Part shown: positions 32,226-45,079 of the stretch, piece after piece | Layout: each line of letters starts with the position of its first letter | How positions within the stretch are numbered: the first letter of the stretch is position 1 | NCBI GenBank assembly: GCA_025149285.1 | Contig: CP102274.1 | Coordinates: 3,994,001 to 4,058,000 of the forward strand | Direction: 5' to 3' | DNA: 64,000 nt | Origin: Hungatella hathewayi | Lineage (GTDB): Bacteria; Bacillota; Clostridia; Lachnospirales; Lachnospiraceae | Made by a program: the position numbers and the translations under genes | Notes under the pieces: model-generated | The model's database searches: none | The model's input: only the letters and a program-made list of their open reading frames with translations | Told to the model about the DNA's origin: nothing

Positions 32226-34643
32226 TCAGACCGGTTTCAGCTTCGCAAAGGACGCGAACATCTTCTTGATCCCTGCCTTATCGAAACAGACCGTAACCTC
32301 ATAGTCTTTTCCGCCATCCTTGATCTCCACCACATTTCCCTCACCGAACTTTATGTGGCGGACACGGTCGCCTTCCTTATAATCCAGGGCACCTGATTTC
32401 TGTACGGTAAACGCCTTTCCGAATGCCGGTTTCTGAACCGGTGACGCAGTTTTGGAAGCATAGGCATTGCTGCCCGGTCCGAAGCTGCTGACACCGGCGG
32501 CCTTATTCCCCCAGGTGGTCGGTCTCTGACCGCCGGAAGCACCGCCTCCGCTGCCCGCGGCTCCGGCTCCCGAACCGCCCCAGGAGCTGCCGCCTCTCGC
32601 ATTTTTGCCGCCCTGGCCCCAGGGCAAATCGCTGTCATCAAAACGATCACTCACACGCTCCGCGCGCGAGTCACCGTAACCGTCAGACGATTTCCGGAAG
32701 GAGGACAGCCTTGGCTCCAGCTTATCACAATCCAGCAAATCAGCCGGGATCTCATCGACAAACCGGCTGGTCTTCGAATAACGGGTCTCCCCATTGATCA
32801 TTCGCTGTTTCGCCCCGGTCAGCATCAGGAAATCCTGTGCCCTGGTAATTCCAACGTAACAGAGACGCCGCTCTTCCTCGATCTCCTCCTTGTCGTCCGA
32901 TGAGATCGACATCATGCTCGGGAACAGGCCATCCTCCATGCCGCTTAGATACACTCTCGGAAACTCCAGTCCCTTAGCACTATGTAACGTCATCAGCGTC
33001 ACCCGGTTTTCCGAGTCATCCATACGGTCCACATCCGCAACCAGTGCAACCTCCTCCAGAAATTCGGAGAGCGTTCCCTCGTCGTGATCCCGCTCAAAGC
33101 TGACCGCTTTATTAATTAACTCCTCGATATTTTCCAGACGGGTCTGATACTCGATCTCGCCTTCAGCCTCCAGCTCTTTCTGATACCCGGATTCGTCCAG
33201 CACATCTTCAATCAGTTCCCGGATCGAGTAATCCTCATAGCGGATTCTCTCACGGAAATCCTCAATCAGCGCCGTAAACTTAAGTATCTTATCCGCAGCC
33301 TTTCCCAGTCCCGGAACTGCCTGGGCGCGGCAGAATGCGTCATACATGCTGAAATCATGCTCCGACGCAAACGCCTGTACCTTTCCCACACTGGTTCCTC
33401 CGATTCCCCGCTTCGGAACATTGATAATACGGAGGGCAGATAAGTCATCCCGGCCGTTGTCAATCGTCTTCAAATAAGCCAGGATATCTTTGATTTCCTT
33501 TCGCTGATAGAAGTTTACGCCTCCCACCATACGGTACGGTACATTGCGCTGAAGGCATTTTTCCTCGATAAGACGGGACTGGGCGTTGGTCCGGTAAAGA
33601 ACCGCGCAGTCCTGGTAGCCGCATCCGCTGTTCTGAATATCGCGTACGATGGCATCCGCTTCCTCGGCGGCCGTCTCAAACTGTTTATACTGTACCAGAG
33701 GCCCTTCCTCATTGGCCGTCCACAGCGTCTTGGACTTTCTTCCGCGGTTGTGACGGATTACCTCGTTGGCCGCATTTAAGATGTTCTGGCTGGAACGGTA
33801 ATTCTGTTCCAGCTTGATCACCGCCGCCCCCGGATACGATTTTTCAAAGTTTAAGATATTGCCGATGTTCGCGCCGCGGAACTTATAGATGGACTGGTCA
33901 TCGTCGCCCACCACGCAGAGATTCCTGTATTTGCCGGCCAGCAGGCTTACCAGCTTAAACTGGGCGGTATTCGTATCCTGATACTCATCCACCATAATAT
34001 ATTTGAAGCGCTCCTGATAGTAATCCAGTACCTCCGGATTATTCTGGAACAGCTCCACCGTCTTCATAATCAGATCATCAAAATCCAGCGCATTATTCTT
34101 CTTAAGCTGGCCCTGATACTCTTTATAGATCTGCGCTGCTTTCTTCTGGCGGAAATCGCCGCCGGCGTTCAACTCAAACTCAGCGGCCGTTACCAGTTCG
34201 TTCTTGGCCGTGGATATGAGGCTCAGCATCGCCCGGTCTTTATAAAGCTTCGGATCTAACTCCAGCGTCTTTAAAACCTGGCGCATCAGCGTTCTCTGAT
34301 CATCGGAATCATAGATGGTAAAATTCGTCGTGTAGCCAAGGCTCTCGATATGGCGTCTTAAGATTCTTACGCAGGAAGAGTGAAAGGTACTCACCCAGAT
34401 GCTCTCCGCTCCGAAGCCTACAATCTTGTCCACACGCTCCCTCATCTCTCCGGCCGCTTTATTCGTAAATGTAATCGCCAGAATATTCCACGGGTTTACG
34501 CCCTTCTCCTCAATCAGATATGCGATCCGGTGGGTCAGAACCCTGGTTTTTCCCGAGCCGGCTCCAGCCAGCACAAGAAGCGGTCCTTCCGTGTGGAATA
34601 CCGCTTCTCTCTGTACTTCATTCAATGTATCGTAAATGCTCAT
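32226..34643 (-). CDS. pcrA: ATP-dependent DNA helicase PcrA/UvrD
   Basis: An 805-aa SF1A helicase for DNA repair and rolling-circle replication. It has a Q motif (LNEVQREAV), Walker A AGAGSGKT (26-33), the TFTNKAAGEMR motif, Walker B VDEYQDTN, QNYRSS and VTLMTLHSAKGLEFP. A Gly/Ala-rich low-complexity linker at about 650-700 precedes a C-terminal Tudor-like domain (GDRVRHIKFGEGNVVEI), typical of PcrA. It is full length. Confidence 0.95.
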   Translation of the reverse strand: MSIYDTLNEVQREAVFHTEGPLLVLAGAGSGKTRVLTHRIAYLIEEKGVNPWNILAITFTNKAAGEMRERVDKIVGFGAESIWVSTFHSSCVRILRRHIESLGYTTNFTIYDSDDQRTLMRQVLKTLELDPKLYKDRAMLSLISTAKNELVTAAEFELNAGGDFRQKKAAQIYKEYQGQLKKNNALDFDDLIMKTVELFQNNPEVLDYYQERFKYIMVDEYQDTNTAQFKLVSLLAGKYRNLCVVGDDDQSIYKFRGANIGNILNFEKSYPGAAVIKLEQNYRSSQNILNAANEVIRHNRGRKSKTLWTANEEGPLVQYKQFETAAEEADAIVRDIQNSGCGYQDCAVLYRTNAQSRLIEEKCLQRNVPYRMVGGVNFYQRKEIKDILAYLKTIDNGRDDLSALRIINVPKRGIGGTSVGKVQAFASEHDFSMYDAFCRAQAVPGLGKAADKILKFTALIEDFRERIRYEDYSIRELIEDVLDESGYQKELEAEGEIEYQTRLENIEELINKAVSFERDHDEGTLSEFLEEVALVADVDRMDDSENRVTLMTLHSAKGLEFPRVYLSGMEDGLFPSMMSISSDDKEEIEEERRLCYVGITRAQDFLMLTGAKQRMINGETRYSKTSRFVDEIPADLLDCDKLEPRLSSFRKSSDGYGDSRAERVSDRFDDSDLPWGQGGKNARGGSSWGGSGAGAAGSGGGASGGQRPTTWGNKAAGVSSFGPGSNAYASKTASPVQKPAFGKAFTVQKSGALDYKEGDRVRHIKFGEGNVVEIKDGGKDYEVTVCFDKAGIKKMFASFAKLKPV

Positions 34644-34668
34644 AAACGTATACCGTCATTTCCTTTCA

Positions 34669-35556
34669 TCAATGGTTTGATTCAGCCGGGTATCCTGTTG
34701 TTTCGATTCCCAGATATTTTTTAATATCTGCAAGCTGTTCCACCGCAAGACGGCGTCCGTCTTCATAGAGTGCTTCCAGCTTCTTTCTGTCCTGTTCCGT
34801 CCTCGACACCGTCACCGGCTTATCCGGACGGATCACATAGATCCTTCCCGCCTTTTCCAGCTCGTCAATCTCTTCCTGCATCCGGTTATAGCGTTCCGGC
34901 GCCTTCTCCAAAGATTTAAGCAGCCGCGGGAGCGGTTTGAAGTAGTGTTCATACGCCCGCCTCGTCCATTTATCCACAGGCTTTTTCCTGTATCCCTGAT
35001 TCCTGGTAAGTATGACAATGATCTTTTCATATCCCTCGTCGATGGCTCTCTGATAAGCAATCGGCATGGAACAGCCGCCATCTAAATATTTCTTCCCATC
35101 TACATCAATCATCCGTGACAGAATGGGCAGGCTGCTGGAGGCCTTTACCGCCTCTATGAAATCCTCACACTTCCCTTTTTCAAAATATTCCGGTTTTCCC
35201 GTCTTACAGCGGGTTGCAACCACCTCAAACCGCTGCTTCGACGCCTCAAACGTCTCAAAATCAAACGGAATCAGTGTCTCACTCAATTCTCCAAACAGAA
35301 AATCAAAATTAAAAATCGAACGGTTCTTCACCATACTTCGAAAGCTCATAAACCGCTTATCATTCACGTAGTCCAAATCCACCCGGATCGTTCTTCCAAT
35401 CTGTTTGCTGATATAACTCATTCCGCACATAGACCCCGCGGAAACACCGTTTACATAGGACATCTCGATCCCCTGCTCCATAAATACATCCAGCACTCCG
35501 GCCGAAAATACACCTCTCAGGGAACCTCCTTCCAGTACTAAAGCTCCTTCTGTCAT
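34669..35556 (-). CDS. Patatin-like phospholipase
   Basis: A 295-aa patatin/RssA-type hydrolase. The oxyanion glycine motif GGSLRG is at 10-15, the nucleophile Ser39 sits in GVSAG, and the Asp of the dyad is in DGGCSM. ATG 35556 follows GAGGTG; the longer reading lacks a ribosome-binding site. It probably acts on membrane lipids in the cytoplasm. It is followed after 25 bases by pcrA. Confidence 0.85.
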   Translation of the reverse strand: MTEGALVLEGGSLRGVFSAGVLDVFMEQGIEMSYVNGVSAGSMCGMSYISKQIGRTIRVDLDYVNDKRFMSFRSMVKNRSIFNFDFLFGELSETLIPFDFETFEASKQRFEVVATRCKTGKPEYFEKGKCEDFIEAVKASSSLPILSRMIDVDGKKYLDGGCSMPIAYQRAIDEGYEKIIVILTRNQGYRKKPVDKWTRRAYEHYFKPLPRLLKSLEKAPERYNRMQEEIDELEKAGRIYVIRPDKPVTVSRTEQDRKKLEALYEDGRRLAVEQLADIKKYLGIETTGYPAESNH

Positions 35557-35686
35557 CTTATTCACCTCGCCTCCTATTCTATTGCATTTCCTCCCCCCGG
35601 TCAATCCCTTTATAAAAATCCCTTGATCCTTCCTATATGAGTTCCCCCGCCAGAACGTATTTCCATCTCAGCGGTGCCAGTACCCA

Positions 35687-35880
35687 GCCGAAAAAGCAGC
35701 GGGCGGCGGTGCCAGGGATCGTTCAGTGTGCCGGCATCTGGATACGAGTCATAAAAAAGTCCGGGTCTGGCGAACACACCCGCCATTGGTGCGTACGCCA
35801 GACCCGGACTTTTTTATGGCGAGTAGGAAGCCAGACGGACACGAACGATCCCTGGCGCCGCCGCCCGCTGTTTTTTCGGC
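35687..35880. repeat. 194-bp nested palindrome
   Basis: Outer arms 35687-35724 and 35843-35880 are near-perfect inverted repeats (38 bp, GCCGAAAAA.../...TTTTTCGGC). Inner arms 35751-35772 and 35796-35817 are perfect over 22 bp. The inner hairpin carries A- and T-tracts, so it can terminate transcription in both directions. The whole would be an extended hairpin in RNA or a cruciform in DNA. Confidence 0.85.
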
Positions 35881-35888
35881 GTCCCCTT

Positions 35889-37664
35889 CTATAGAAACTG
35901 ACTCTGATACAACTGATAATAAGCCCCCTTCCTTTCCATCAGCTCCTCATGACTTCCCGCTTCCATGATATTTCCCTGGTCAATCACAAAAATGCGGTCG
36001 GCCTTTCTTATCGTAGAAAGGCGATGGGCAATCACAAAGGACGTGCGCCCCTCAAGAAGCGCCTCGATTCCCTTCTGCACCAGCAGCTCCGTGTGGGTAT
36101 CGATGCTGGAAGTGGCCTCGTCCAGGATCAGAATTCCAGGCTTTGACAGCATGGTCCTTGCAAATGCCAGCAGCTGCCGCTGTCCGATCGAAAGCCTGGC
36201 GCCCCTCTCACTGATTTCGGTGTCGTAACCGTGTTCCAGCTTCATAATAAAATCATGGGCGTTTACCGCCCTGGCCGCTTCCATCATCTCCTCGTCCGTG
36301 GCATCCAGGCGTCCGTATTTAATATTATATTTAATGGTACCGGAAAACAGGAAATTATCCTGTGTCATGATACCCATCTGACTCCTCAGGCTCTTAAGCG
36401 TCACCTTTTTAATGTCGTGGCCGTCGATCAGCACCCGCCCGTCCGTCGTCTCATAGAACCGGCTGAGCAGATTCACAATCGTCGTCTTCCCCGCACCTGT
36501 GGGGCCCACCAGTGCAATGGTCTCCCCCTGGCGGATATGAAAATTCACATCCTTCAGGATCATGCGCTCAGGCTCATCGTCGTAGGCAAAGGAAACGTGT
36601 TCAAAATCCACCGTTCCCTCAATTTCCGGCAGCTCCGCCGCACCCGGGCAGTCGCGGATTCCGGCTTCCGTATCGATGATATCGAATATTCGCTCCGCCG
36701 CCGATATATTGGTAGTCAGCTTGTTATAAAAATTGGCAAGGTTCCGGATCGGGCTCCAGAACATGGCAATATAGGTTGAAAAGGCAAGAAATGTACCGAT
36801 GCCGACCTCCCCCACGCCGATCACGCGGATGCCGATAAAATACAGCAGAAATCCGCCCAGCCCCCAGGTGATCTCCACCACAGGCCCAAATCCGTCCGCC
36901 ACAACGACAGCGTCGATAAACGCCCGGTAATGCTGATCCACCAGATCATAGAATACGGCCCTCGTCTCCCGCTCTGCCGCAAAGCTCTGAATCACCCGGA
37001 TCCCGGAGAGATCCTCATGCACATAAGCGTTTAAATTGGAAGTCTTTTTTCTGTAAATCTGCCACCGCTTATGGGCCGTCGTCTCAATCACCAGCATCCC
37101 CACCACCAGAATCGGAAGAGTCAGAAGTGCCGCCATGGCCAGCTTGTAATTCTTAATCAGCATGATAACCGCGACACAGACCACCGTGATTAAATCCGGG
37201 ATCAGCTGAGTCACACTGTCTGACAGCACATCCTTTAAGGAATTCACATCACCGATGATTCTGGCCAGTATTTTTCCGGTTGGACGGCTGTCGAAAAATC
37301 CGAAGCTCAGCGTCTGAATATGCTGGTACAGCTCGTCTCTGATATTTAAAAGGACCTTGTTTGAAACATCCGACATGATGTACATGCGGACCTTGGTTCC
37401 AGCCAGGAAGAAGAGAAACATCACCACCGCCAGAGCCCCCAGCCTAAGCAGTCCGTTCACATCTCCGGTTGCCACACAGACATTGATCGCGTACTCCATC
37501 ATGATAGGAGTCGCCATGCTGACGGCAATCGTTCCCGCCATAATGAGAAGAACTGCCGCTATTTGCTTTTTATAAATCAGAAGGTACCGGAACAACCGGA
37601 TGATCGTATCCTTTTTCAGTACTTCCTTCTGTTCTTCGTCGACTCTGCTTGTATTTACTGACAT
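35889..37664 (-). CDS. ABC exporter subunit (membrane + ATPase), canonical half
   Basis: A 591-aa half-transporter: six transmembrane helices (about 35-315) and a nucleotide-binding domain with Walker A GPTGAGKT (387-394), signature LSIGQRQ and Walker B ILILDEATSSID with the catalytic Glu intact. It overlaps the partner gene by 10 bases and forms a heterodimeric exporter with it. The type is BmrCD/LmrCD-like multidrug or peptide export, and the substrate is unknown. Confidence 0.9.
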   Translation of the reverse strand: MSVNTSRVDEEQKEVLKKDTIIRLFRYLLIYKKQIAAVLLIMAGTIAVSMATPIMMEYAINVCVATGDVNGLLRLGALAVVMFLFFLAGTKVRMYIMSDVSNKVLLNIRDELYQHIQTLSFGFFDSRPTGKILARIIGDVNSLKDVLSDSVTQLIPDLITVVCVAVIMLIKNYKLAMAALLTLPILVVGMLVIETTAHKRWQIYRKKTSNLNAYVHEDLSGIRVIQSFAAERETRAVFYDLVDQHYRAFIDAVVVADGFGPVVEITWGLGGFLLYFIGIRVIGVGEVGIGTFLAFSTYIAMFWSPIRNLANFYNKLTTNISAAERIFDIIDTEAGIRDCPGAAELPEIEGTVDFEHVSFAYDDEPERMILKDVNFHIRQGETIALVGPTGAGKTTIVNLLSRFYETTDGRVLIDGHDIKKVTLKSLRSQMGIMTQDNFLFSGTIKYNIKYGRLDATDEEMMEAARAVNAHDFIMKLEHGYDTEISERGARLSIGQRQLLAFARTMLSKPGILILDEATSSIDTHTELLVQKGIEALLEGRTSFVIAHRLSTIRKADRIFVIDQGNIMEAGSHEELMERKGAYYQLYQSQFL

Positions 37665-39382
37665 AACTGTACCTCCTCTCCATACTGCACCTGATAAGTC
37701 CTGTAATACTGCCCCTTCTTCGCCATCAGCTCCTCGTGAGTCCCCCGCTCGATGATTCTGCCGCCCTCCAGAATCAGTATTTCATCCGCATGGCGAACCG
37801 CGGAAATCCGGTGGGCGATGATGATTTTGGAACTGTCCTTCTGCGTCTTCAAACGACGCTCAATCTCTTTCTCAGTCTCCATATCAAGCGCCGACGTGGA
37901 ATCATCAAGGATCAGAAGGGGAGTCCTTTTGGCAATCGCCCTGGCGATGCTGATTCTCTGCTTCTGTCCGCCGGAAAGCCCCACGCCGCGCTCTCCGATC
38001 ACCGTATCGTACTTCTCTCCCAGCTTCATAATAAAATCATGGGCCTCCGCACAGACAGACGCTTCCTCCACGCTCTCCCACTCGGTTGCATCCCGGTTTC
38101 CGGTCTTGATATTGTCCGTGATCGTGTCGGAAAACAGAAAGACATCCTGCATCACCACCGTGGTCTGGCTCCTCAAGAGGGACAGCGGCAGCTTCCGGAT
38201 ATCGATGCCGTCTAACAGAATCTCTCCGTTCGTCACATCGTAAAAGCGCTGGGTTAAGTTGACAATCGATGTCTTACCAGACCCGGTCACTCCCATGATA
38301 CCCAGTGTTTTCCCCTTTTTCAGCGTAAAATCGATGTCTGTCAGAATTCTGGAACCGTACAGATCAAAATCCACATGTTTAAACTGAAGCTCTCCCTCGA
38401 TTTTTTCAGGGACCACCGGGGCATCCGGTTCCGTGATGTCCGGCTTCTGGGCCATAATCCTTTTGATCTTCTTATTGGAAGCCATGGCCGCCGCAAAGTC
38501 GTTGCTGAGCCATCCGACCATCTCCATCGGCCAGATGATATTGTTGGCATACTCTGAGAACGCCCCCAGCTCTCCGATGGTGATACGTTTTTGAATCACC
38601 ATGATGCCGCCGACCACGATGATCGCCATCAGCATCACCTTGGAAAGGAAAGACACGTTAGGCTGATACTTGACGATCAGCTTCGCCTGCTCCATATTTA
38701 AATCGTAATACCGCTTGTTGTGGCGTTTGAACCGGTCAATCTCGTAATCCTCTCTCGCAAACGCCTTCACCGTCCGCACACCGGCCAGGTTCTCCTGAGC
38801 GACGGTATTGAGCTCCGCCGTCTGCTCGCTGATCTTGTCGTAGACCTGACCGAGACCATTCTCCATCTTTAAGCCGTACCAGGCGATTACCGGCATGACG
38901 AGCAGCGGAATCACGGTCAGGGCAGGACTTAAGCGAAACATGCAGGTCATGATAATTACCGTGTGAATGGTACATTCAATGATCAGCATCCCGACAAAGC
39001 CCATGGCATTCCAGATGCGGTCCACATCGTCCTTCACACGCGCCATCAGCTCTCCCGTGTTATGACTGTCGAAATATCCCATAGACAGTGTCTGAATATG
39101 GTCAAAGAGATCCTTTCTCAGCCTGCTTCCGATTCCCGACGCCGAGTAGTCGAAAATAAATTCTTTTACGTACTGGAAAATGGCTCTCCCAAAGCCAATC
39201 CCCAGCAGCCCCAGCAGCAGCCGCATAAGCAGCTCCAGCCTGCCGCCGACAATGACATCATCAATGATGTGCCTCGTGATCTGAGGTGACGCTGCATCCA
39301 GCAGTATGCTCACTACCATGGCCGCGATAGCCACCACGTAAAGGATCCCGTACTTCTTTACATACTTCCCTAAATTTCTCAT
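37655..39382 (-). CDS. ABC exporter subunit with degenerate ATP site
   Basis: A 575-aa half-transporter with six membrane helices and a nucleotide-binding domain: Walker A GVTGSGKT, signature LSGGQKQR and Walker B LLILDDSTSALD. Asp replaces the catalytic Glu, as in the non-canonical half of heterodimeric exporters. AGGGGGAGC precedes ATG 39382. It is the first structural gene of the operon after a leader that contains a short ORF and two terminators. Confidence 0.9.
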   Translation of the reverse strand: MRNLGKYVKKYGILYVVAIAAMVVSILLDAASPQITRHIIDDVIVGGRLELLMRLLLGLLGIGFGRAIFQYVKEFIFDYSASGIGSRLRKDLFDHIQTLSMGYFDSHNTGELMARVKDDVDRIWNAMGFVGMLIIECTIHTVIIMTCMFRLSPALTVIPLLVMPVIAWYGLKMENGLGQVYDKISEQTAELNTVAQENLAGVRTVKAFAREDYEIDRFKRHNKRYYDLNMEQAKLIVKYQPNVSFLSKVMLMAIIVVGGIMVIQKRITIGELGAFSEYANNIIWPMEMVGWLSNDFAAAMASNKKIKRIMAQKPDITEPDAPVVPEKIEGELQFKHVDFDLYGSRILTDIDFTLKKGKTLGIMGVTGSGKTSIVNLTQRFYDVTNGEILLDGIDIRKLPLSLLRSQTTVVMQDVFLFSDTITDNIKTGNRDATEWESVEEASVCAEAHDFIMKLGEKYDTVIGERGVGLSGGQKQRISIARAIAKRTPLLILDDSTSALDMETEKEIERRLKTQKDSSKIIIAHRISAVRHADEILILEGGRIIERGTHEELMAKKGQYYRTYQVQYGEEVQLCQ

Positions 39383-39477
39383 GTTGCTCCCCCTTTTGTC
39401 TCTTTTACGCCATATGCGGCTGCCCGCAAATCTATCGGCAAATTGCCGTGAAAACCATGAAAACTACGAAAATCGCG

Positions 39478-39520
39478 AAAAAGCCGTCAAAAACAGCAAT
39501 TTGCGGCTTTTAACGGCTTT
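39478..39520 (-). terminator. Second leader terminator before the ABC exporter
   Basis: On the minus strand AAAAGCCGT pairs with ACGGCTTTT around an A/T-rich inner stem and a T-run follows. It lies in the leader between the small ORF and the exporter genes, right after another terminator. Confidence 0.65.
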
Positions 39521-39526
39521 TGACCA

Positions 39527-39558
39527 TAAAAATAACCGCAGTCCAGTTCAGACTGCGG
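39527..39558 (-). terminator. First leader terminator/attenuator before the ABC exporter
   Basis: On the minus strand CCGCAGTC-TGAACTG-GACTGCGG forms an 8-bp stem followed by TTATTTTT. It lies 55 bases after the leader ORF stop and 145 bases before the exporter, so it would switch off the exporter unless bypassed. Confidence 0.75.
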
Positions 39559-39612
39559 CATAATGATTCAAATTCAGATAACACACTGACTTCCATACGA
39601 TATCATGGCAGC

Positions 39613-39693
39613 TCAGAGACCGAATTCTCTCTTAAGGCAGACTGACTGTTTGTTATGATTGATCATTCCACTGCTAATTCTACAAGATTTCAT
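39613..39693 (-). CDS. Leader peptide (26 aa) of the ABC exporter operon
   Basis: ATG 39693 with perfect AGGAGG seven bases upstream encodes MKSCRISSGMINHNKQSVCL followed by KREFGL. It is in a leader with a promoter upstream and two terminators downstream. This resembles bmrB, the leader ORF that controls the B. subtilis heterodimeric exporter bmrCD by ribosome stalling. Confidence 0.55.
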   Translation of the reverse strand: MKSCRISSGMINHNKQSVCLKREFGL

Positions 39694-39724
39694 AGTTCTG
39701 CCTCCTTTTCCTTTAATCGGTAAT

Positions 39725-39762
39725 CTAGTTACTAGAATACTGCCACTTTCCTGTTCTGTCAA
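39725..39762 (-). promoter_or_regulatory. Promoter and palindromic operator of the ABC exporter operon
   Basis: TTGACA (39757-39762) and TATTCT (39734-39739) are separated by 17 bp on the minus strand. The palindrome CTAGTTACTAG (39725-39735) overlaps the end of the -10 box, a good place for a repressor such as a MarR-type protein. Confidence 0.7.
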
Positions 39763-39789
39763 GCACTTTCTGTTTTTCAGAAAAAACAG

Positions 39790-40737
39790 TTAATATTCCA
39801 GCACAACTTCGATCCTGTCTTTTGCCCGGCTGTAATAGTAAACTTTTTCTGAGAGAAAGTCCTCATCTGCCGGCATCTCCCTGTTTAGATTCTTTAAACT
39901 TTCCTGTATCGTCTCGGGATATACCTTCTCGCAGTTATGGATCGCCGCCTCGTGCATACTGGTAAACGCAATGTACAAGTCGTTCCCCATCAGCTCTCCC
40001 AGCCGCTTCGCCACTCCCGGCAGGAAGATGGCTACCGCCCCGTTTATCTGACTCTTCGTCGTGACAAACGTGGCGCAGGCGCCCCCGTCCAGTCTGACCT
40101 CCGTATCCCGTTCCATAAAAATACCGTAGTCCTTATCCCGGAACCGCTCGACCTCCAGCCAGTTGAACAGACGCGGAGGAAAGAGCCTGTAAGTATTCTC
40201 CATGGCGTCGTTCATCACCTGTTCCCTGCTCTTATCCCAGCCCTCGCATACCACCTTCGGCACCATGGAACTCGTATACAGACCACCGAAATTCCCGATG
40301 CTCACGTAAAGCGTCAGAGCAATATCCCCTGTCACCTCGTAAACGCCTTCCTCCAGCTTCTTTGCATTTCTCTCATAATTGAGGGGACGGATCACCAGAT
40401 ACTCCCGAATGGCCTCATAGTCCTCCATATGACCCAAAGGACTGCTTTTCTCAATCTCTCTGCAGCGCTCCAGACAGTCGGAAGCCTCTGACAGAAGTTC
40501 CTCCATCCCCTTGCCCAGCTGGAAATCATGGTAGATCTCTGCCATATGGAACCGCTGGATATGGGTCCCGGAACCGTCTCCGTTTAACTCCACCACCAGC
40601 AGATCCTCCGCCTCTTCTGCTTCACCGCCTTTTTGCAGCGTGACCTTCGCGCCCCATTCCTCTGTCATCAGAATAAGGAACGCCTGAAACTGCTCCACAA
40701 ACTCCAGATACTCTTTTGTCTCTCTCTCTTTTTTCAT
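39790..40737 (-). CDS. DUF5688 family protein
   Basis: A 315-aa cytoplasmic protein with REYLVIRPLNYERNAKKLEE, YTSSMVPKVV and FVTTKSQINGAVAIFLPGVA. These match the DUF5688 family of Lachnospiraceae, which has no known function and often occurs in several copies. The 377 bases upstream (40,738-41,114) contain no other gene, only the lacZ terminator. Confidence 0.75.
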   Translation of the reverse strand: MKKERETKEYLEFVEQFQAFLILMTEEWGAKVTLQKGGEAEEAEDLLVVELNGDGSGTHIQRFHMAEIYHDFQLGKGMEELLSEASDCLERCREIEKSSPLGHMEDYEAIREYLVIRPLNYERNAKKLEEGVYEVTGDIALTLYVSIGNFGGLYTSSMVPKVVCEGWDKSREQVMNDAMENTYRLFPPRLFNWLEVERFRDKDYGIFMERDTEVRLDGGACATFVTTKSQINGAVAIFLPGVAKRLGELMGNDLYIAFTSMHEAAIHNCEKVYPETIQESLKNLNREMPADEDFLSEKVYYYSRAKDRIEVVLEY

Positions 40738-41071
40738 CGTGCATTGCCCTTCTCTTTCTTAAATTTCCTGTAATCATGAGAACTTCATGGATTAAAGGAT
40801 TTGTAAGGGAATAAAAAATGCCCGGCATTTCATGGAAAATACGCGCAGTTCTCCTTCGTCGGGAACGCGCCCAAAATACATGATTCCATCTTTCATTATA
40901 CGTTTTAAGTGTAAAAATTACAATACTGGAAACAGGTTGCCGAACCGGCAGAACAGAATCAGAACTTCAGAATGATATTATTATAAACCGGAACAGCGGT
41001 ACTGTCAATGACTACGTGCTCATAAAACCGGATATTTTTCAACCTAGTTTTCAACAAAAACGCCATTTCAA

Positions 41072-41101
41072 ACGGCCGGCGCATGATCTGCCGCCGGCCG
41101 T
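41072..41101 (-). terminator. Hairpin after lacZ
   Basis: ACGGCCGGCG (41072-41081) pairs with CGCCGGCCGT (41092-41101), a strong GC stem 14 bases past the final lacZ stop. The U-tract is weak. Confidence 0.5.
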
Positions 41102-41114
41102 CTGTCACAGTCCT

Positions 41115-44225
<3,111 letters not shown>

Positions 44226-44245
44226 TTACGATTTTCTGCAATTTT

Positions 44246-45079
44246 CTACTCTTTGACAGCACCGGCCACAATTCCCGCCAGGATATATTTCTGGAAGAAC
44301 AGATAGATCACGATGGTCGGCAGCATGATGATGATGATTCCCGCCGCCAGGTTCTGCCAGGAGCCCTGCTGGGCGTTGGCATAATTCATCAGGAACGTGG
44401 TCAGCGTCCGCAGCTTGTTCTTCGGCATATAGAGGTATGGAATGTACATGTCGTTGATGATGGTAATCGCCTTGATGATCACGACCGTGGCCGTGGCCGG
44501 AGCCAGCAGCGGGAAGATAATTCTCGTAAACAGGCCGAAATAGGAACAGCCATCCAGCAGCGCGCTCTCATCTAAGGATACGGGAAGCGTGGAGATAAAC
44601 TGGCGGTAAATGTAAAGCTGCATCAGATCTGAGGCCACATAGATGACGATCGGCGCCCCCAGCGTGTTATACAGCCCCAGACCGTTGATAATCTTGAAGC
44701 GGGCGATCTCTGTGACGAAGCTTGGAATCAGCATCCCCAGGAAAAACAGGCTCATAATCAGCTTTTTAAAACGGAATTGAAACCGCTCAAGGATAAACGC
44801 CGTAATGGTGCCGAATAATACGTTGAAGAAAATGCTGAAAACGAGTATGATGCCCGTATTTTTAAAGCCGATCAACAGGTATTTGTCTCCCAGCACCTTC
44901 TGGAAGTTATCCGTGGTCACACGGCTTAACGGAGGCAGTAACAGGGGAGAGGTATTAACCATATCCGCCTTTGTCTTAAACGCGGCAAACAGTGTTAAAA
45001 GAATCGGAGCCAGCACGATGGATACCATGCAGAGGCAGATCACCTGTTTTACAATTTGCTGCAGTGTGCGCTGTTTCAT
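44246..45079 (-). CDS. Carbohydrate ABC transporter permease (MalG type)
   Basis: A 277-aa permease with six membrane helices and the EAA-loop-like SLDESALLDGCSYFGLFTRI. Its start overlaps the stop of the partner permease (ATGA). It imports the sugar recognised by the lipoprotein at 46066. No ATPase gene is present locally, so a shared MsmK-like ATPase probably powers it. Confidence 0.9.
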   Translation of the reverse strand: MKQRTLQQIVKQVICLCMVSIVLAPILLTLFAAFKTKADMVNTSPLLLPPLSRVTTDNFQKVLGDKYLLIGFKNTGIILVFSIFFNVLFGTITAFILERFQFRFKKLIMSLFFLGMLIPSFVTEIARFKIINGLGLYNTLGAPIVIYVASDLMQLYIYRQFISTLPVSLDESALLDGCSYFGLFTRIIFPLLAPATATVVIIKAITIINDMYIPYLYMPKNKLRTLTTFLMNYANAQQGSWQNLAAGIIIIMLPTIVIYLFFQKYILAGIVAGAVKE

